Assembly (NCBI RefSeq): GCF_951229915.1
Contig: NZ_OX579588.1
Span: 1,972,910 to 2,036,909, forward strand
Length of the DNA: 64,000 nt
From: Candidatus Ornithobacterium hominis
GTDB lineage: Bacteria > Bacteroidota > Bacteroidia > Flavobacteriales > Weeksellaceae
Reading direction: 5' to 3'
Numbering within the stretch: the stretch's first letter is position 1; the number at the start of each line of letters is the position of its first letter. The position numbers and the translations under genes are program-made. Of this stretch, positions 23,963 through 32,987 are shown in pieces. The notes under the pieces are model-generated. The model saw only the letters and a list, made by a program, of their open reading frames with translations, had not been told where the DNA came from and made no database searches.

Positions 23963-25936
23963 CTACCTATGTTGCTCTGCAGTTTTCACAGGCTCACCCA
24001 AGCTCCAAGCTAATGGAACGTTTGAACCTTGTGGCGAAACTCGTATGTAACCTTGCATCTCTTGGTGCAAAGCTGAGCAGAAATCTGTACAATAGAATGG
24101 CCATACACCAGCTTTTTTAGGCGTCCATACTAAAGTCTCTGTTTGCCCAGGCATTACCAGTATCTCTGCATTATTCGCCCCCATCATAGAGAATCCATGT
24201 GGTACATCAAAATCCTGTTCTAGATTAGTTACATGGAAGTAAACTGTATCGCCCAAGCGAATACCCTCAATATTGTCTGGGCTAAAGTTACTCCTAATCA
24301 TGGTCATATAAATATGAACATCATTTCCTTTTCTCTCTACACGTGCCTGATTAGCTGCTGTAGTAGCATAAGGGTGCTTGTTATCTGAAATGTTATAGAT
24401 TTTTTTAGACTTCCCTGTTATTTTTTCACTTGGAATACCTGCTGCATAGTGTGGCTCGCCAATTGTAGGGAAATCACTCAATAGCTCCATTTTCTCACCA
24501 CTAATATCGAATAATTGTGCAGAATGATTCATCTCTGGACCAGTAGGCAAATACCTGTCCTTTGTGATTTTATTCATCGCAATTAGATATTTACCAAAAG
24601 GCTTTTGCGAGTTACCCCCAGGAATCATTAAGTGACCTGGCGAGTAAAAAGTTGGTTGTCTATCAACGACCTCCCAAGTTCCTAATTTCCATTTTACAAC
24701 CTCTGATGAAATGAAGAATGTTGTATAAGCATTTCCTTTACCATCAAACTCTGTATGCAATGGGCCTAAACCTGGTTGTTTCACCACGCCTGCCACTACT
24801 TCATCATAATCTAAGATTGGAATACCATAAGATTCTCCCACGAATTTCTTAGCCTCAATCGCTTTCAGCATTTTATCAAACGAGTGAACTGTAAGGTCTG
24901 CAGCCAATTTACCGTTACCTACAATATATTCACCAGAAGGGTCTACATCACATCCGTGTGGAGATTTAGGTGTTGGCAATAAGTACATCAACCCTGGAAG
25001 ATTGCTATCCAATACTTTCACCTCATTTTTCATAGTAGAAACAGCTGTATGGGTCTCTTCATTATAAAGATTGTGAGCATATTCAGCTTTTTTAACAGTG
25101 AATTTACCTTCTTTAATGTATTCTTCTGCTTTTTTCCAGTTTACAGCTACGATATAATCTTTATCATTCTGTGAAGCATTAACCTCTAACAAAGTATGAG
25201 CTTCCTCTGTATTATACGTAGTAAAGAAGAACCACCCATGTGATTTCCCTCGCCCTGGGTGAGACAAATCAAAGTTGTAACCTGGTGTATGAATTTGGAA
25301 TGCCAAATCCATATGCCCATGTTCTTGGTCAATAGAAACGAAAGAGATAGCTCCTTTGAAGTTTGATTTATACTCTTCAATAGACACATCTTTATCGTTG
25401 ATGGGAATAGAGAAACGTGTTGCACCCACCAAATACTCAGTGTTTTCTGTCACAAAAGTAGAAGCGTGGTTACCAGCTGTGAATGGAATTTCTAAAATCT
25501 CTTCTGTTTCAAAAGTTTCCAAACTAACTCTTGCTACACGTGGTGTGTTGTTACCATTAATGAAAACCCAACGTCCGTCTAATTCACCATTGGTTTGCGA
25601 TAAATCTGGGTGGTGGGAGTCATCCCAAGGCACAAATCCAAACGATGTGTTTAACATTGGTTTTGTTTCCTCATTATACCCCCATCCTTTCTCTGCATCT
25701 TGAGAAAACACTGGAATCACCTTTAATAACCTACCTGATGGCAATCCATAAACGGACATCTGCCCACTGAATCCACCCGATAAGAAAGCATAAAACTCAT
25801 CATGCTCGCCAGGAGCTACATAAGTTCTTTCAGCGACACTAGAAGAGAAAGCTCCTCCGCTTTTACTATCCTTTTTATTACAACCTACAAAGGCCGCAAA
25901 GAAAAGGACTAAGCTTAAAATTGAAAATTTACTCAT
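23963..25936 (-). CDS. nosZ: nitrous-oxide reductase, lipoprotein-type (clade II-like)
   Basis: Reduces N2O to N2 in the periplasm. The 657-residue protein begins MSKFSILSLVLFFAAFVGC, a Sec signal with lipobox, in place of the twin-arginine signal of clade I; this supports clade II and membrane anchoring. The CuZ His motif DDSHHPD is at about residues 103-109. The CuA site is at the C-terminus, DFCSALHQEM near residue 620 within the CTDFCSALHQEM string, and the upstream CuA His is in VPHGFSMMG. It is the third gene of the cluster, following the regulator and cytochrome c. Confidence 0.97.
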   Translation of the reverse strand: MSKFSILSLVLFFAAFVGCNKKDSKSGGAFSSSVAERTYVAPGEHDEFYAFLSGGFSGQMSVYGLPSGRLLKVIPVFSQDAEKGWGYNEETKPMLNTSFGFVPWDDSHHPDLSQTNGELDGRWVFINGNNTPRVARVSLETFETEEILEIPFTAGNHASTFVTENTEYLVGATRFSIPINDKDVSIEEYKSNFKGAISFVSIDQEHGHMDLAFQIHTPGYNFDLSHPGRGKSHGWFFFTTYNTEEAHTLLEVNASQNDKDYIVAVNWKKAEEYIKEGKFTVKKAEYAHNLYNEETHTAVSTMKNEVKVLDSNLPGLMYLLPTPKSPHGCDVDPSGEYIVGNGKLAADLTVHSFDKMLKAIEAKKFVGESYGIPILDYDEVVAGVVKQPGLGPLHTEFDGKGNAYTTFFISSEVVKWKLGTWEVVDRQPTFYSPGHLMIPGGNSQKPFGKYLIAMNKITKDRYLPTGPEMNHSAQLFDISGEKMELLSDFPTIGEPHYAAGIPSEKITGKSKKIYNISDNKHPYATTAANQARVERKGNDVHIYMTMIRSNFSPDNIEGIRLGDTVYFHVTNLEQDFDVPHGFSMMGANNAEILVMPGQTETLVWTPKKAGVWPFYCTDFCSALHQEMQGYIRVSPQGSNVPLAWSLGEPVKTAEQHR

Positions 25937-25963
25937 TTTAAAAAAACTTTATTTTGCGTAAAG

Positions 25964-26452
25964 TTACTCAATTGTTCTAAAATATTCCAAAACTTGACGA
26001 GCTTCTTCTTCTGTTAAATTTTGGTTTGCCATTGGAGCGCCATTAGCTTCAGCCAATAATTGCTTAGCAATAGGATCTTTTTGAATCATTTCCTCTGGAT
26101 TCAAAATCATGTTCATCACCCATTCTGGCGATCTTCTTTCCAAAATGCCCTTAGGCGCGGGCCCTATAAATTTAACATCTGGCTTGTGGCAAGCAGTACA
26201 TTTAGTTTCAAAAGTTGCTTTACCTTTTGCGGCCATATCTTGGTCGATTTCAGCAGGAATTTCAACACTTGAAACTGGACCTATTCCTTTATTTTGCATT
26301 GGATCATCAGAAACCGCCGCAGTTTCTTCTGCTGGAGCTTCAACTTCAACTCTCGGAGCATTAGTTCCTACTTCTTGCTCAGGACTTGCCTCTTTTTTAC
26401 CACAAGACAAAACCATCAAGCTCATCGCTACTAATAAATACGTTTTTTTCAT
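25964..26452 (-). CDS. c-type cytochrome lipoprotein of the nos cluster
   Basis: A 162-residue lipoprotein (MKKTYLLVAMSLMVLSC). An acidic Glu/Pro/Ala linker follows, then one heme-binding CTACHK near residue 83. The probable Met ligand is in NGAPMANQ and the C-terminal helix is EEARQVLEYFRTIE. This is the class I cytochrome c that precedes nosZ in clade II organisms and probably donates electrons to NosZ. It is separated from nosZ by 27 nt and shares the upstream promoter/operator. Confidence 0.93.
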   Translation of the reverse strand: MKKTYLLVAMSLMVLSCGKKEASPEQEVGTNAPRVEVEAPAEETAAVSDDPMQNKGIGPVSSVEIPAEIDQDMAAKGKATFETKCTACHKPDVKFIGPAPKGILERRSPEWVMNMILNPEEMIQKDPIAKQLLAEANGAPMANQNLTEEEARQVLEYFRTIE

Positions 26453-26492
26453 CCTTTAATATTATTTAGTTTTTATAAACCTTTTTCGACCC

Positions 26493-26500
26493 CAAAATTA
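26493..26500 (-). promoter_or_regulatory. -7 box (TAATTTTG) of the nos operon
   Basis: TAnnTTTG on the minus strand, 41 nt upstream of the cytochrome c ATG. The implied start of transcription is near 26487. Confidence 0.55.
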
Positions 26501-26521
26501 TAACTAACTTTAACAATACAC

Positions 26522-26539
26522 TTATGATTACGCTCATAA
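26522..26539. promoter_or_regulatory. Crp/Fnr-family operator TTATGA-N6-TCATAA
   Basis: A perfect 6-bp inverted repeat with a 6-nt spacer: TTATGATTACGCTCATAA. Its centre (26530.5) is about 43 bp upstream of the predicted start, the class II activator position. The adjacent Crp/Fnr-type regulator is its probable ligand. Confidence 0.7.
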
Positions 26540-26567
26540 AAATATGTTAAATACAATAACAATTACC

Positions 26568-27197
26568 TTAGTTTTGACCAAAAGGAAAATAAACTTTCCT
26601 GTTTTTTATCTCTAATTTCTTCTCCTTCTCCAATTTTTTTATCGTTCTAATTACCGTTTCCACCCGCAACGCCGTTAAATTTGCTATTTCCTGCCGTGTC
26701 AAGTTAATTTTTTTAGACTCCTTACTCCCTTTTGTAATTTGTCTGAGTAAAGCCAAAATCCGTTGTGCTGGCTCCTGCATAGCAATAGACTCTAATCTTT
26801 TTGCCTTAAATAGTAGTCTTTCAGATAATTTCTCAATAATTAATTTCGCTACTTGATTATTTTCGGCTATCAACTTCTCAAAATTTTCCACAGAAATCTT
26901 TAAAACCTTTGAATTCTTGCTCAAAATCGCCGAAGCAGGATAAACTTGCGCATAGAAAATCGCTGCACAGCCAAAGATTTTATTATCTGTATGCAAAATA
27001 CGGCTGTGGGTAAAAACGTCTCCACTTTCACTAATGGTATGAATGTTTACCTCTCCTTCCACCAGCTGAAAGTAATATTTCACTACTGCAGCCTGACGAA
27101 ATAAATATGTGTCTTTTTTAGAACAAATTTCTATCGCTCCGTAAGCTTTCAGCAAAGCCTCATCGATTAGTCCTTTTTTTCCCTCTATAAACTCCAT
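26568..27197 (-). CDS. Crp/Fnr family transcriptional regulator
   Basis: A 209-residue protein with a cyclic-nucleotide-like beta-roll (VKYYFQLVEGEVNIHTISES, FGCAAIFYAQVYPASA) and the dimer helix KLSERLLFKAKRLESIAM. A C-terminal winged helix follows: LTRQEIANLTALRVETVIRT, recognition helix containing RVETVIRTIKKLEK. No Cys cluster for an Fe-S centre is visible, so it is unlike Fnr proper and may sense NO or a heme ligand (inference). It is the first gene on the strand ahead of the nos operon and probably activates it through the site at 26522-26539. Confidence 0.92.
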   Translation of the reverse strand: MEFIEGKKGLIDEALLKAYGAIEICSKKDTYLFRQAAVVKYYFQLVEGEVNIHTISESGDVFTHSRILHTDNKIFGCAAIFYAQVYPASAILSKNSKVLKISVENFEKLIAENNQVAKLIIEKLSERLLFKAKRLESIAMQEPAQRILALLRQITKGSKESKKINLTRQEIANLTALRVETVIRTIKKLEKEKKLEIKNRKVYFPFGQN

Positions 27198-27340
27198 CAG
27201 AAAAACTAAGATAAGTAAAATTTTGAAATAAAATTACATTTTTTAAGCCTTTAAAAATTTTCTGTCATGATTTTCATTCGTTTCAAAAATGAAATCTTTC
27301 ATATCTTTACAAAAATTTTTTGAGCCTTTATAAATTTTCT

Positions 27341-30300
27341 ATGAATAGACGCATTTTTATTCAGAAACGCCCCGATTTCGATGATTTAAGCAAAAGCACC
27401 ACACAAGACTTACGCATGATATGCCATGAGGTGGAAGTCAAAGCCTTTATTGTTTACGATATTTTTAACCTGACGGATGATGAATTCTCAAAAGTCAAGA
27501 ACACCGTGTTTGCTGACCCCGTGATGGATATTTTGCACGAGCAGCAACCTGATTTATCATCATACCAGTGGACATTGGCTGTGGAGCCACTGCCAGGGCA
27601 ATTTGACCAACGTGCTGATAGTGCTGAGCAGGCCGTGCAACTCATCACGAGAAACAATACGGTGAAGGTGAAGTCTGCTATTTTATACGCCTTTAAAAAT
27701 TTCACTGCTGAAAACGCATCTGAATACAAGCGCTTCCTTATCAATACAGTAGAAACTCGCCAAAAAGATATGACTCTGCTAGATTCCCCCGCACATCAAG
27801 TGCCAAGCAAAGTCTCTTCAGAAGAAGGCTTCATCGAATTTGATGAAATTCAACTTGAAAATTATTTCAAAGATAATAGTTTCTCCTTTGGCTTAGATGA
27901 TTTAGCCTTCATTCAAGATTACTTTAAAAAAGAAAAAAGAAATCCTACTGAAACTGAACTAAAAGTCCTAGACACCTATTGGTCAGACCATTGTCGCCAC
28001 ACTACTTTCCTTACTGAGCTCAAAAACATTGAATTCAAAGGTCATTTTCAAGCGACCCTACAGAAAATATTCGAACATTATTTAGCCTTAAGAAAAGAGC
28101 TGCAGCGAGAACACAAGCCTATTTCTCTGATGGATTTGGGCACAATAGCCGCTAAATATCTTCATTCAAAAGGTAAATTGAAAGATTTAGTCATTTCTGA
28201 TGAAATCAATGCCTGCACCATTGAAGTTGAAATTGATGTTAATGGCGAAATGGAACCTTGGTACTTTTTGTTTAAAAACGAAACACACAATCACCCTACT
28301 GAGATTGAACCTTTTGGCGGGGCATCTACTTGTGTGGGCGGGGCCATCCGCGACCCGCTGAGCGGGCGTTCTTTCGTTTACCAAGCCATGCGACTCACGG
28401 GGGCTGCAAATCCGCTAGAACCTGTAGAAAAAACACTCCCTGGGAAGTTGCCTCAACGAAAAATCACGCAAGAAGCGGCCAACGGCTATTCTTCTTACGG
28501 AAACCAAATTGGTTTAGCTACTTCACATATCGCTGAAATTTACCACCCTGGCTACAAAGCCAAGCGTATGGAAGTTGGTTTTGTGGCAGGAGCGGCTCCA
28601 GTGGACGCCGTCAAAAGAATTCAGCCAAAATCAGGGGATTCAATCATCGTTTTAGGTGGAAAAACGGGTAGAGATGGAGTCGGGGGAGCCACAGGCTCTT
28701 CAAAAACACAAAAAATTGATGCCATCGAGACAATGAGCTCAGAAGTTCAGAAAGGCGACCCTGTGCAAGAAAGAAAAATTCAACGCTTGTTTCGTAAACC
28801 AGAAGTCACGCAACTTATCAAAAAATCCAATGATTTTGGGGCAGGTGGCGTCTCTGTGGCCATTGGCGAAATTGCCGATGGTATTCATGTAAATTTAGAT
28901 AAACTTCCTGTGAAATACCAAGGTCTCAACGGAACGGAACTTGCCATTTCTGAATCTCAAGAGCGTATAGCAGTCGTCGTAGATGCTGATGATGCAGAGG
29001 AATTTATCCAAGCTTGCCAAGAAGAGAATATTTTGGCCGTTATCGTGGGAGAGGTGACAGATAAAAATCGCTTGGTCATCGAGTGGAAAAATCAAAAAAT
29101 AGTTGACCTTGACCGAACTTTTCTTGATACGGCAGGATGCAGAAAATCCAATGATGCAAGCGTAGAAATCGAAGCTCCCGCTGTGACTGAAAAAGAAAAC
29201 TTCAATAAAGAACAATTTTTCAAAGCCTTAAAAAATTTAAATATTGCTGGGCAAAAAGGCTTAATTGAAAAATTTGATAGCACTGTGGGGCAAACTACTG
29301 CACTAATGCCGCTGGGCGGCAAAAACCAACTGACGCCAGCCTTAGCAAGCGTTCATACCTTTCCAGTTTTGAACAAAAACACCAATACCGTTTCGATGGC
29401 GAGCTGGGGTTACGACCCATATTTATCTGAACAAAATACGCTCTGGGGCGGCGCCTATGCCGTGGTAGAAAGTGTCAGTAAAATTGTCGCTTCTGGAGGA
29501 AATTTTGAGAACATTCGGTTGAGTTTTCAAGAATACTTTGAGCGTTTAGGTAATGATGCCCAAAAATGGGGAAAGCCTTTAGCTTCGCTTTTGGGTGCTC
29601 TTGATGCACAATTGAATTTTGAAATTGCTGCAATTGGGGGGAAGGACAGCATGTCAGGGACATTCCAAGATATTCATGTACCACCAACTTTGATTTCTTT
29701 TGCCACTTGCGTAGGCAAACTTGAAAATATTATTTCCCCTGAATTTAAGGAGAAAAATCATCACATTTATTATTTCAAACACGATATTTTGCCCGATGGA
29801 ATGCCGAATTACAATCAATTGAAAGAAGCTTATACTCAAATTCATCAAGGCATCCAAGATGGGCAGATTATATCAGCACAAATCGTGAAAGAAGGTGGCA
29901 TTGCGGTGGCGCTAGCCAAGATGTGCTTTGGAAACGAAATCGGTGCTGAAGTGAGCATCCAAGACGATTTACTGACACCAAATTTAGGCGGGTTAATTTT
30001 AGAATCTACTGAATTTTTAAAAGGCTTTACAAAAATTGGGGAAACGCAAGAGAAGGCTCAGTTGACGATAAATCAAGAAACTTTTGAAATTAATGAGATG
30101 ATATCGGCTTGGCTTTCGACAATGGAGGACTTGTTCCCTACACACTACCAGCATTCGCCTTCTGCGCCAAAAAATATTTTACCTTTTGTAGAAAAAAATA
30201 TTCAAATCAAAAATGGAGCTTTGCCCAAGGTCTCGCTGCCAATTTTTTCTGGGACAAATTGTGAGTATGATACCGAGAAAGTCTTTTTGGAAGCTGGAGC

Positions 30301-31012
30301 GAAAACCAACGCTTTTGTCTTTAATAATTTAAATGAAAATTTATTGAATCAATCTCTTGAATTCATGAAAAAAAGCATTGATGAGAGTCAAATTTTGGTT
30401 TTCTCGGGTGGTTTTTCTTCTGGAGATGAACCCGATGGCTCGGCAAAATTCATTGTTTCTGTGCTCAAAAATGAAATGATAAAAGAGAGTATTCATCAAC
30501 TTTTGGCGCGCGACGGATTGATTCTAGGTATTTGCAATGGCTTCCAAGCCTTGATAAAATCTGGATTGGCTTCGTACGGAGAAATTCGTGATTTAGATGA
30601 AAATTCTCCGACCTTGGCACACAACAAAATTGGACGACACATTTCTCAGATGGTTGACGTGAAGGTGGTAAGCGATCGCTCTCCTTGGCTCAGTGGAATG
30701 AAAGATAAAATTTACCGCATTCCTGTTTCGCACGGCGAAGGTCGATTTAGCGTAAAATCAGAAATTTTTAAAGGCTTAGAAAATTTAGACCAAATCGCCA
30801 CACAATATGTTGATTTTGACGGAAATATTTCTTTCGATATGCCACACAACCCCAATGGCTCTTACCAAGGTGTGGAAGGCATCACAGACCCGAGCGGGAA
30901 AATCTACGGCCGAATGGGGCATGCTGAACGCTACCGCAATGGCTTGCTGAGAAACATTCCCGATGCTGGATTTATGGATATATTTAGTAATGGGGTTAGG
31001 TATTTTGAGTAA
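27341..31012 (+). CDS. purL: phosphoribosylformylglycinamidine synthase (large single-chain)
   Basis: Converts FGAR to FGAM in purine synthesis using glutamine. The 1,223-residue protein has the N-terminal linker, the YWSDHCRHTTFL motif, FKNETHNHPTEIEPFGGAST, and a second synthetase half with LGGKDSMSGTF in slightly varied form. The glutaminase domain is C-terminal, with LILGICNGFQAL (Cys near residue 1065) and PVSHGEGRF. I start at MNRRIFIQKRPDF (27341); a start at 27320 was rejected. Two direct copies of the dispersed word precede the ATG, and two copies in the gene encode FKALKN- and FKGLEN-like peptides. Confidence 0.96.
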   Translation: MNRRIFIQKRPDFDDLSKSTTQDLRMICHEVEVKAFIVYDIFNLTDDEFSKVKNTVFADPVMDILHEQQPDLSSYQWTLAVEPLPGQFDQRADSAEQAVQLITRNNTVKVKSAILYAFKNFTAENASEYKRFLINTVETRQKDMTLLDSPAHQVPSKVSSEEGFIEFDEIQLENYFKDNSFSFGLDDLAFIQDYFKKEKRNPTETELKVLDTYWSDHCRHTTFLTELKNIEFKGHFQATLQKIFEHYLALRKELQREHKPISLMDLGTIAAKYLHSKGKLKDLVISDEINACTIEVEIDVNGEMEPWYFLFKNETHNHPTEIEPFGGASTCVGGAIRDPLSGRSFVYQAMRLTGAANPLEPVEKTLPGKLPQRKITQEAANGYSSYGNQIGLATSHIAEIYHPGYKAKRMEVGFVAGAAPVDAVKRIQPKSGDSIIVLGGKTGRDGVGGATGSSKTQKIDAIETMSSEVQKGDPVQERKIQRLFRKPEVTQLIKKSNDFGAGGVSVAIGEIADGIHVNLDKLPVKYQGLNGTELAISESQERIAVVVDADDAEEFIQACQEENILAVIVGEVTDKNRLVIEWKNQKIVDLDRTFLDTAGCRKSNDASVEIEAPAVTEKENFNKEQFFKALKNLNIAGQKGLIEKFDSTVGQTTALMPLGGKNQLTPALASVHTFPVLNKNTNTVSMASWGYDPYLSEQNTLWGGAYAVVESVSKIVASGGNFENIRLSFQEYFERLGNDAQKWGKPLASLLGALDAQLNFEIAAIGGKDSMSGTFQDIHVPPTLISFATCVGKLENIISPEFKEKNHHIYYFKHDILPDGMPNYNQLKEAYTQIHQGIQDGQIISAQIVKEGGIAVALAKMCFGNEIGAEVSIQDDLLTPNLGGLILESTEFLKGFTKIGETQEKAQLTINQETFEINEMISAWLSTMEDLFPTHYQHSPSAPKNILPFVEKNIQIKNGALPKVSLPIFSGTNCEYDTEKVFLEAGAKTNAFVFNNLNENLLNQSLEFMKKSIDESQILVFSGGFSSGDEPDGSAKFIVSVLKNEMIKESIHQLLARDGLILGICNGFQALIKSGLASYGEIRDLDENSPTLAHNKIGRHISQMVDVKVVSDRSPWLSGMKDKIYRIPVSHGEGRFSVKSEIFKGLENLDQIATQYVDFDGNISFDMPHNPNGSYQGVEGITDPSGKIYGRMGHAERYRNGLLRNIPDAGFMDIFSNGVRYFE

Positions 31013-31178
31013 TTAGTTTTAGAGAATAGCTCTTTTGGGAATTCTTTTTTATAAAGAAAACGGCTTTTAATGATTTTTTGGTACACCGATTCTCAAAATT
31101 TCAAGGCTTATAATTAATTTTGCCTACATTAGCGGAGCTAAAATAAATATTTATTTTTTTTAAGGCTTAAAAAATTCT

Positions 31179-31943
31179 ATGAAAATTATTTTTAAACTAC
31201 TCATTGTTAACTTTTTACTATTACATTTCACGCAATGTAACTCACAAAATAAATCTGGAAACATGAGGGATGCGTCTAGCTCAGCTACTGCTGCAAAAAC
31301 TCAGCTACTGGCGCCACAGGATTTTGAGCAAAAGATTTCTGAGCAAGAGGGCTTAATCATTGATGTGCGTACGCCACAAGAGTTTGCAGCTGGGCATATA
31401 GAAAATGCGAGTTCTGTTAACTTCTTGGCTAATGATTTTTTGGATAAAATGGATTTAATTCAAAAAAATCAACCTCTTTTTGTGTATTGTAAATCGGGGA
31501 ATCGAAGCTCCAAAGCGGCTGAGACGCTCCGTATGAATGGCTTTGAAGATGTTTATGAGCTAGATGGCGGCATCATGGCCTGGCAAAATGAAAATCTGCC
31601 TGTGGTGGTGAGTAAGGATTATACAGCGAAGGAAGGGAATGCCGTTTCGGTAGAAGATTTTTTAAGCCTTCAAAAAAATCATAAAAAATTATTGGTAGAG
31701 TTTAGCACAACATGGTGTGCACCTTGCCGCTTGATGAAACCAATTGTAGAGGAAGTAAAAGAAAAGTATAAACAAGATGTTTTTGTGCAAACTATAGATT
31801 TAGATGAGAGCCAAACGCTGGGGCAGAAGCTGAACCTGAGAGGTGTTCCTGTTTTTATTTTGTACAAAAATGGTGAAGAAGTTTGGCGACATTTGGGGTT
31901 GATAAAAAAAGAAGATTTAGAAGAACAATTAAACCAACTCTAA
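31179..31943 (+). CDS. rhodanese-thioredoxin fusion lipoprotein
   Basis: A 254-residue protein with a lipoprotein signal (MKIIFKLLIVNFLLLHFTQC). The rhodanese domain (about residues 48-140) has the active Cys in FVYCKSGNRSSKAAE and the ending DGGIMAWQ. The thioredoxin domain (about 160-254) has FSTTWCAPCRLMKP and RGVPVFILY. It probably acts in periplasmic sulfur or disulfide chemistry. A -7-like region is poorly defined; a strong copy of the dispersed word lies just upstream. It is closely followed by corA (6 nt). Confidence 0.9.
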   Translation: MKIIFKLLIVNFLLLHFTQCNSQNKSGNMRDASSSATAAKTQLLAPQDFEQKISEQEGLIIDVRTPQEFAAGHIENASSVNFLANDFLDKMDLIQKNQPLFVYCKSGNRSSKAAETLRMNGFEDVYELDGGIMAWQNENLPVVVSKDYTAKEGNAVSVEDFLSLQKNHKKLLVEFSTTWCAPCRLMKPIVEEVKEKYKQDVFVQTIDLDESQTLGQKLNLRGVPVFILYKNGEEVWRHLGLIKKEDLEEQLNQL

Positions 31944-31949
31944 TTTGCT

Positions 31950-32882
31950 ATGATTACTTATTTTCTGGTAGAAAACGATAAGCTGGTTCAGAAAAAAGAG
32001 GCGAATCCTAAAGACCATAACTTGATATGGGTAGACTTGATTGACCCAACAGAACAGGAAAAAGCTTTTGTAGAAAAAGCCTTCAAAATTGAGCTTTTTA
32101 CAGACCAAGAGAGTGAGGAAATTGAAATCAGTTCGCGCTACATCGAGGAAGAAAATGAGATTGGTATCAATATGAATTTCACGTACCGAAAAGATGATGA
32201 TGAATACCTAGAAGCCGTTTCTTTTATCTTAAAAAATGGCATTTTATTTACCGAGCGAGATAATGAGTATTTGACTTTTCGGGCAACTTATCGCCGTATG
32301 AGAATCAATCGCCCTTTTAGCGGAGAACATGCGTTTCTGATGATTTTAGACACACGAATTGATGCTTTGGCAGATAATATTGAGCGTGTGACTGATAAAA
32401 TTTCTAAGCTTACACGTTCTTTGGTGAAAGATGAAATACTAGATAGTGAAACGCTCAAAGAACTTACCAGTATGCAAGATAAGAGCATGATCATCCGAGA
32501 GAGCTCAATGGAACTTCAGCGAGTGCTCTCTTCCATCAGCAAGAGCCGCATTTTCCCTAATGAGCATCAAGATACTATTCGCATCATGATGAAGGATTTA
32601 AGTTCACTGCTGGAGCACACAGCATTTAATTTTCACCGGCTGGAGTTTTTACAAGATTCTTTTCAAAGTTTAGTCGATATGGAACAGAATAAAATCATGA
32701 AGGTTTTTACGATTATGACCGTGATTTTTGCTCCCCCAACTTTGATTGCTGGAATTTATGGAATGAACTTCCAAGACATGCCAGAGCTTAATTATGAATT
32801 TGGCTACCCTCTTGCTTTATTATCTATTGTATTAATAATGATTGCTCCTCTTTTTTATTTTAAAATGAAAAAGTGGCTGTAA
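31950..32882 (+). CDS. corA: CorA-type Mg2+/Co2+ transporter
   Basis: A 310-residue protein. The large N-terminal cytosolic domain is followed by two C-terminal membrane segments, separated by the selectivity motif YGMNFQDMPE (GMN near residues 270-272). TFIMTVIFAPPTLIAG is the first pore helix. The C-terminus ends KMKKWL with basic residues. It mediates Mg2+ uptake through a pentameric channel (family knowledge). It is cotranscribed with the rhodanese-thioredoxin gene. Confidence 0.95.
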   Translation: MITYFLVENDKLVQKKEANPKDHNLIWVDLIDPTEQEKAFVEKAFKIELFTDQESEEIEISSRYIEEENEIGINMNFTYRKDDDEYLEAVSFILKNGILFTERDNEYLTFRATYRRMRINRPFSGEHAFLMILDTRIDALADNIERVTDKISKLTRSLVKDEILDSETLKELTSMQDKSMIIRESSMELQRVLSSISKSRIFPNEHQDTIRIMMKDLSSLLEHTAFNFHRLEFLQDSFQSLVDMEQNKIMKVFTIMTVIFAPPTLIAGIYGMNFQDMPELNYEFGYPLALLSIVLIMIAPLFYFKMKKWL

Positions 32883-32939
32883 TTTTTTTAAGCCTTAGAA
32901 AAATTTAAATCAAGTCCAAAAGTTTTTATGAAAAAAAAT

Positions 32940-32972
32940 TCCATTTTCAGCATTTGAAAATGGATTTTTTTT
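32940..32972 (+). terminator. terminator between convergent corA and kinase genes
   Basis: TCCATTTTCA (32940-32949) pairs exactly with TGAAAATGGA (32955-32964), followed by eight Ts. The hairpin is flanked by a reverse word copy (about 32890) and a forward copy (about 32972). Confidence 0.9.
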
Positions 32973-32987
32973 AAGGCTTAGATTTTT

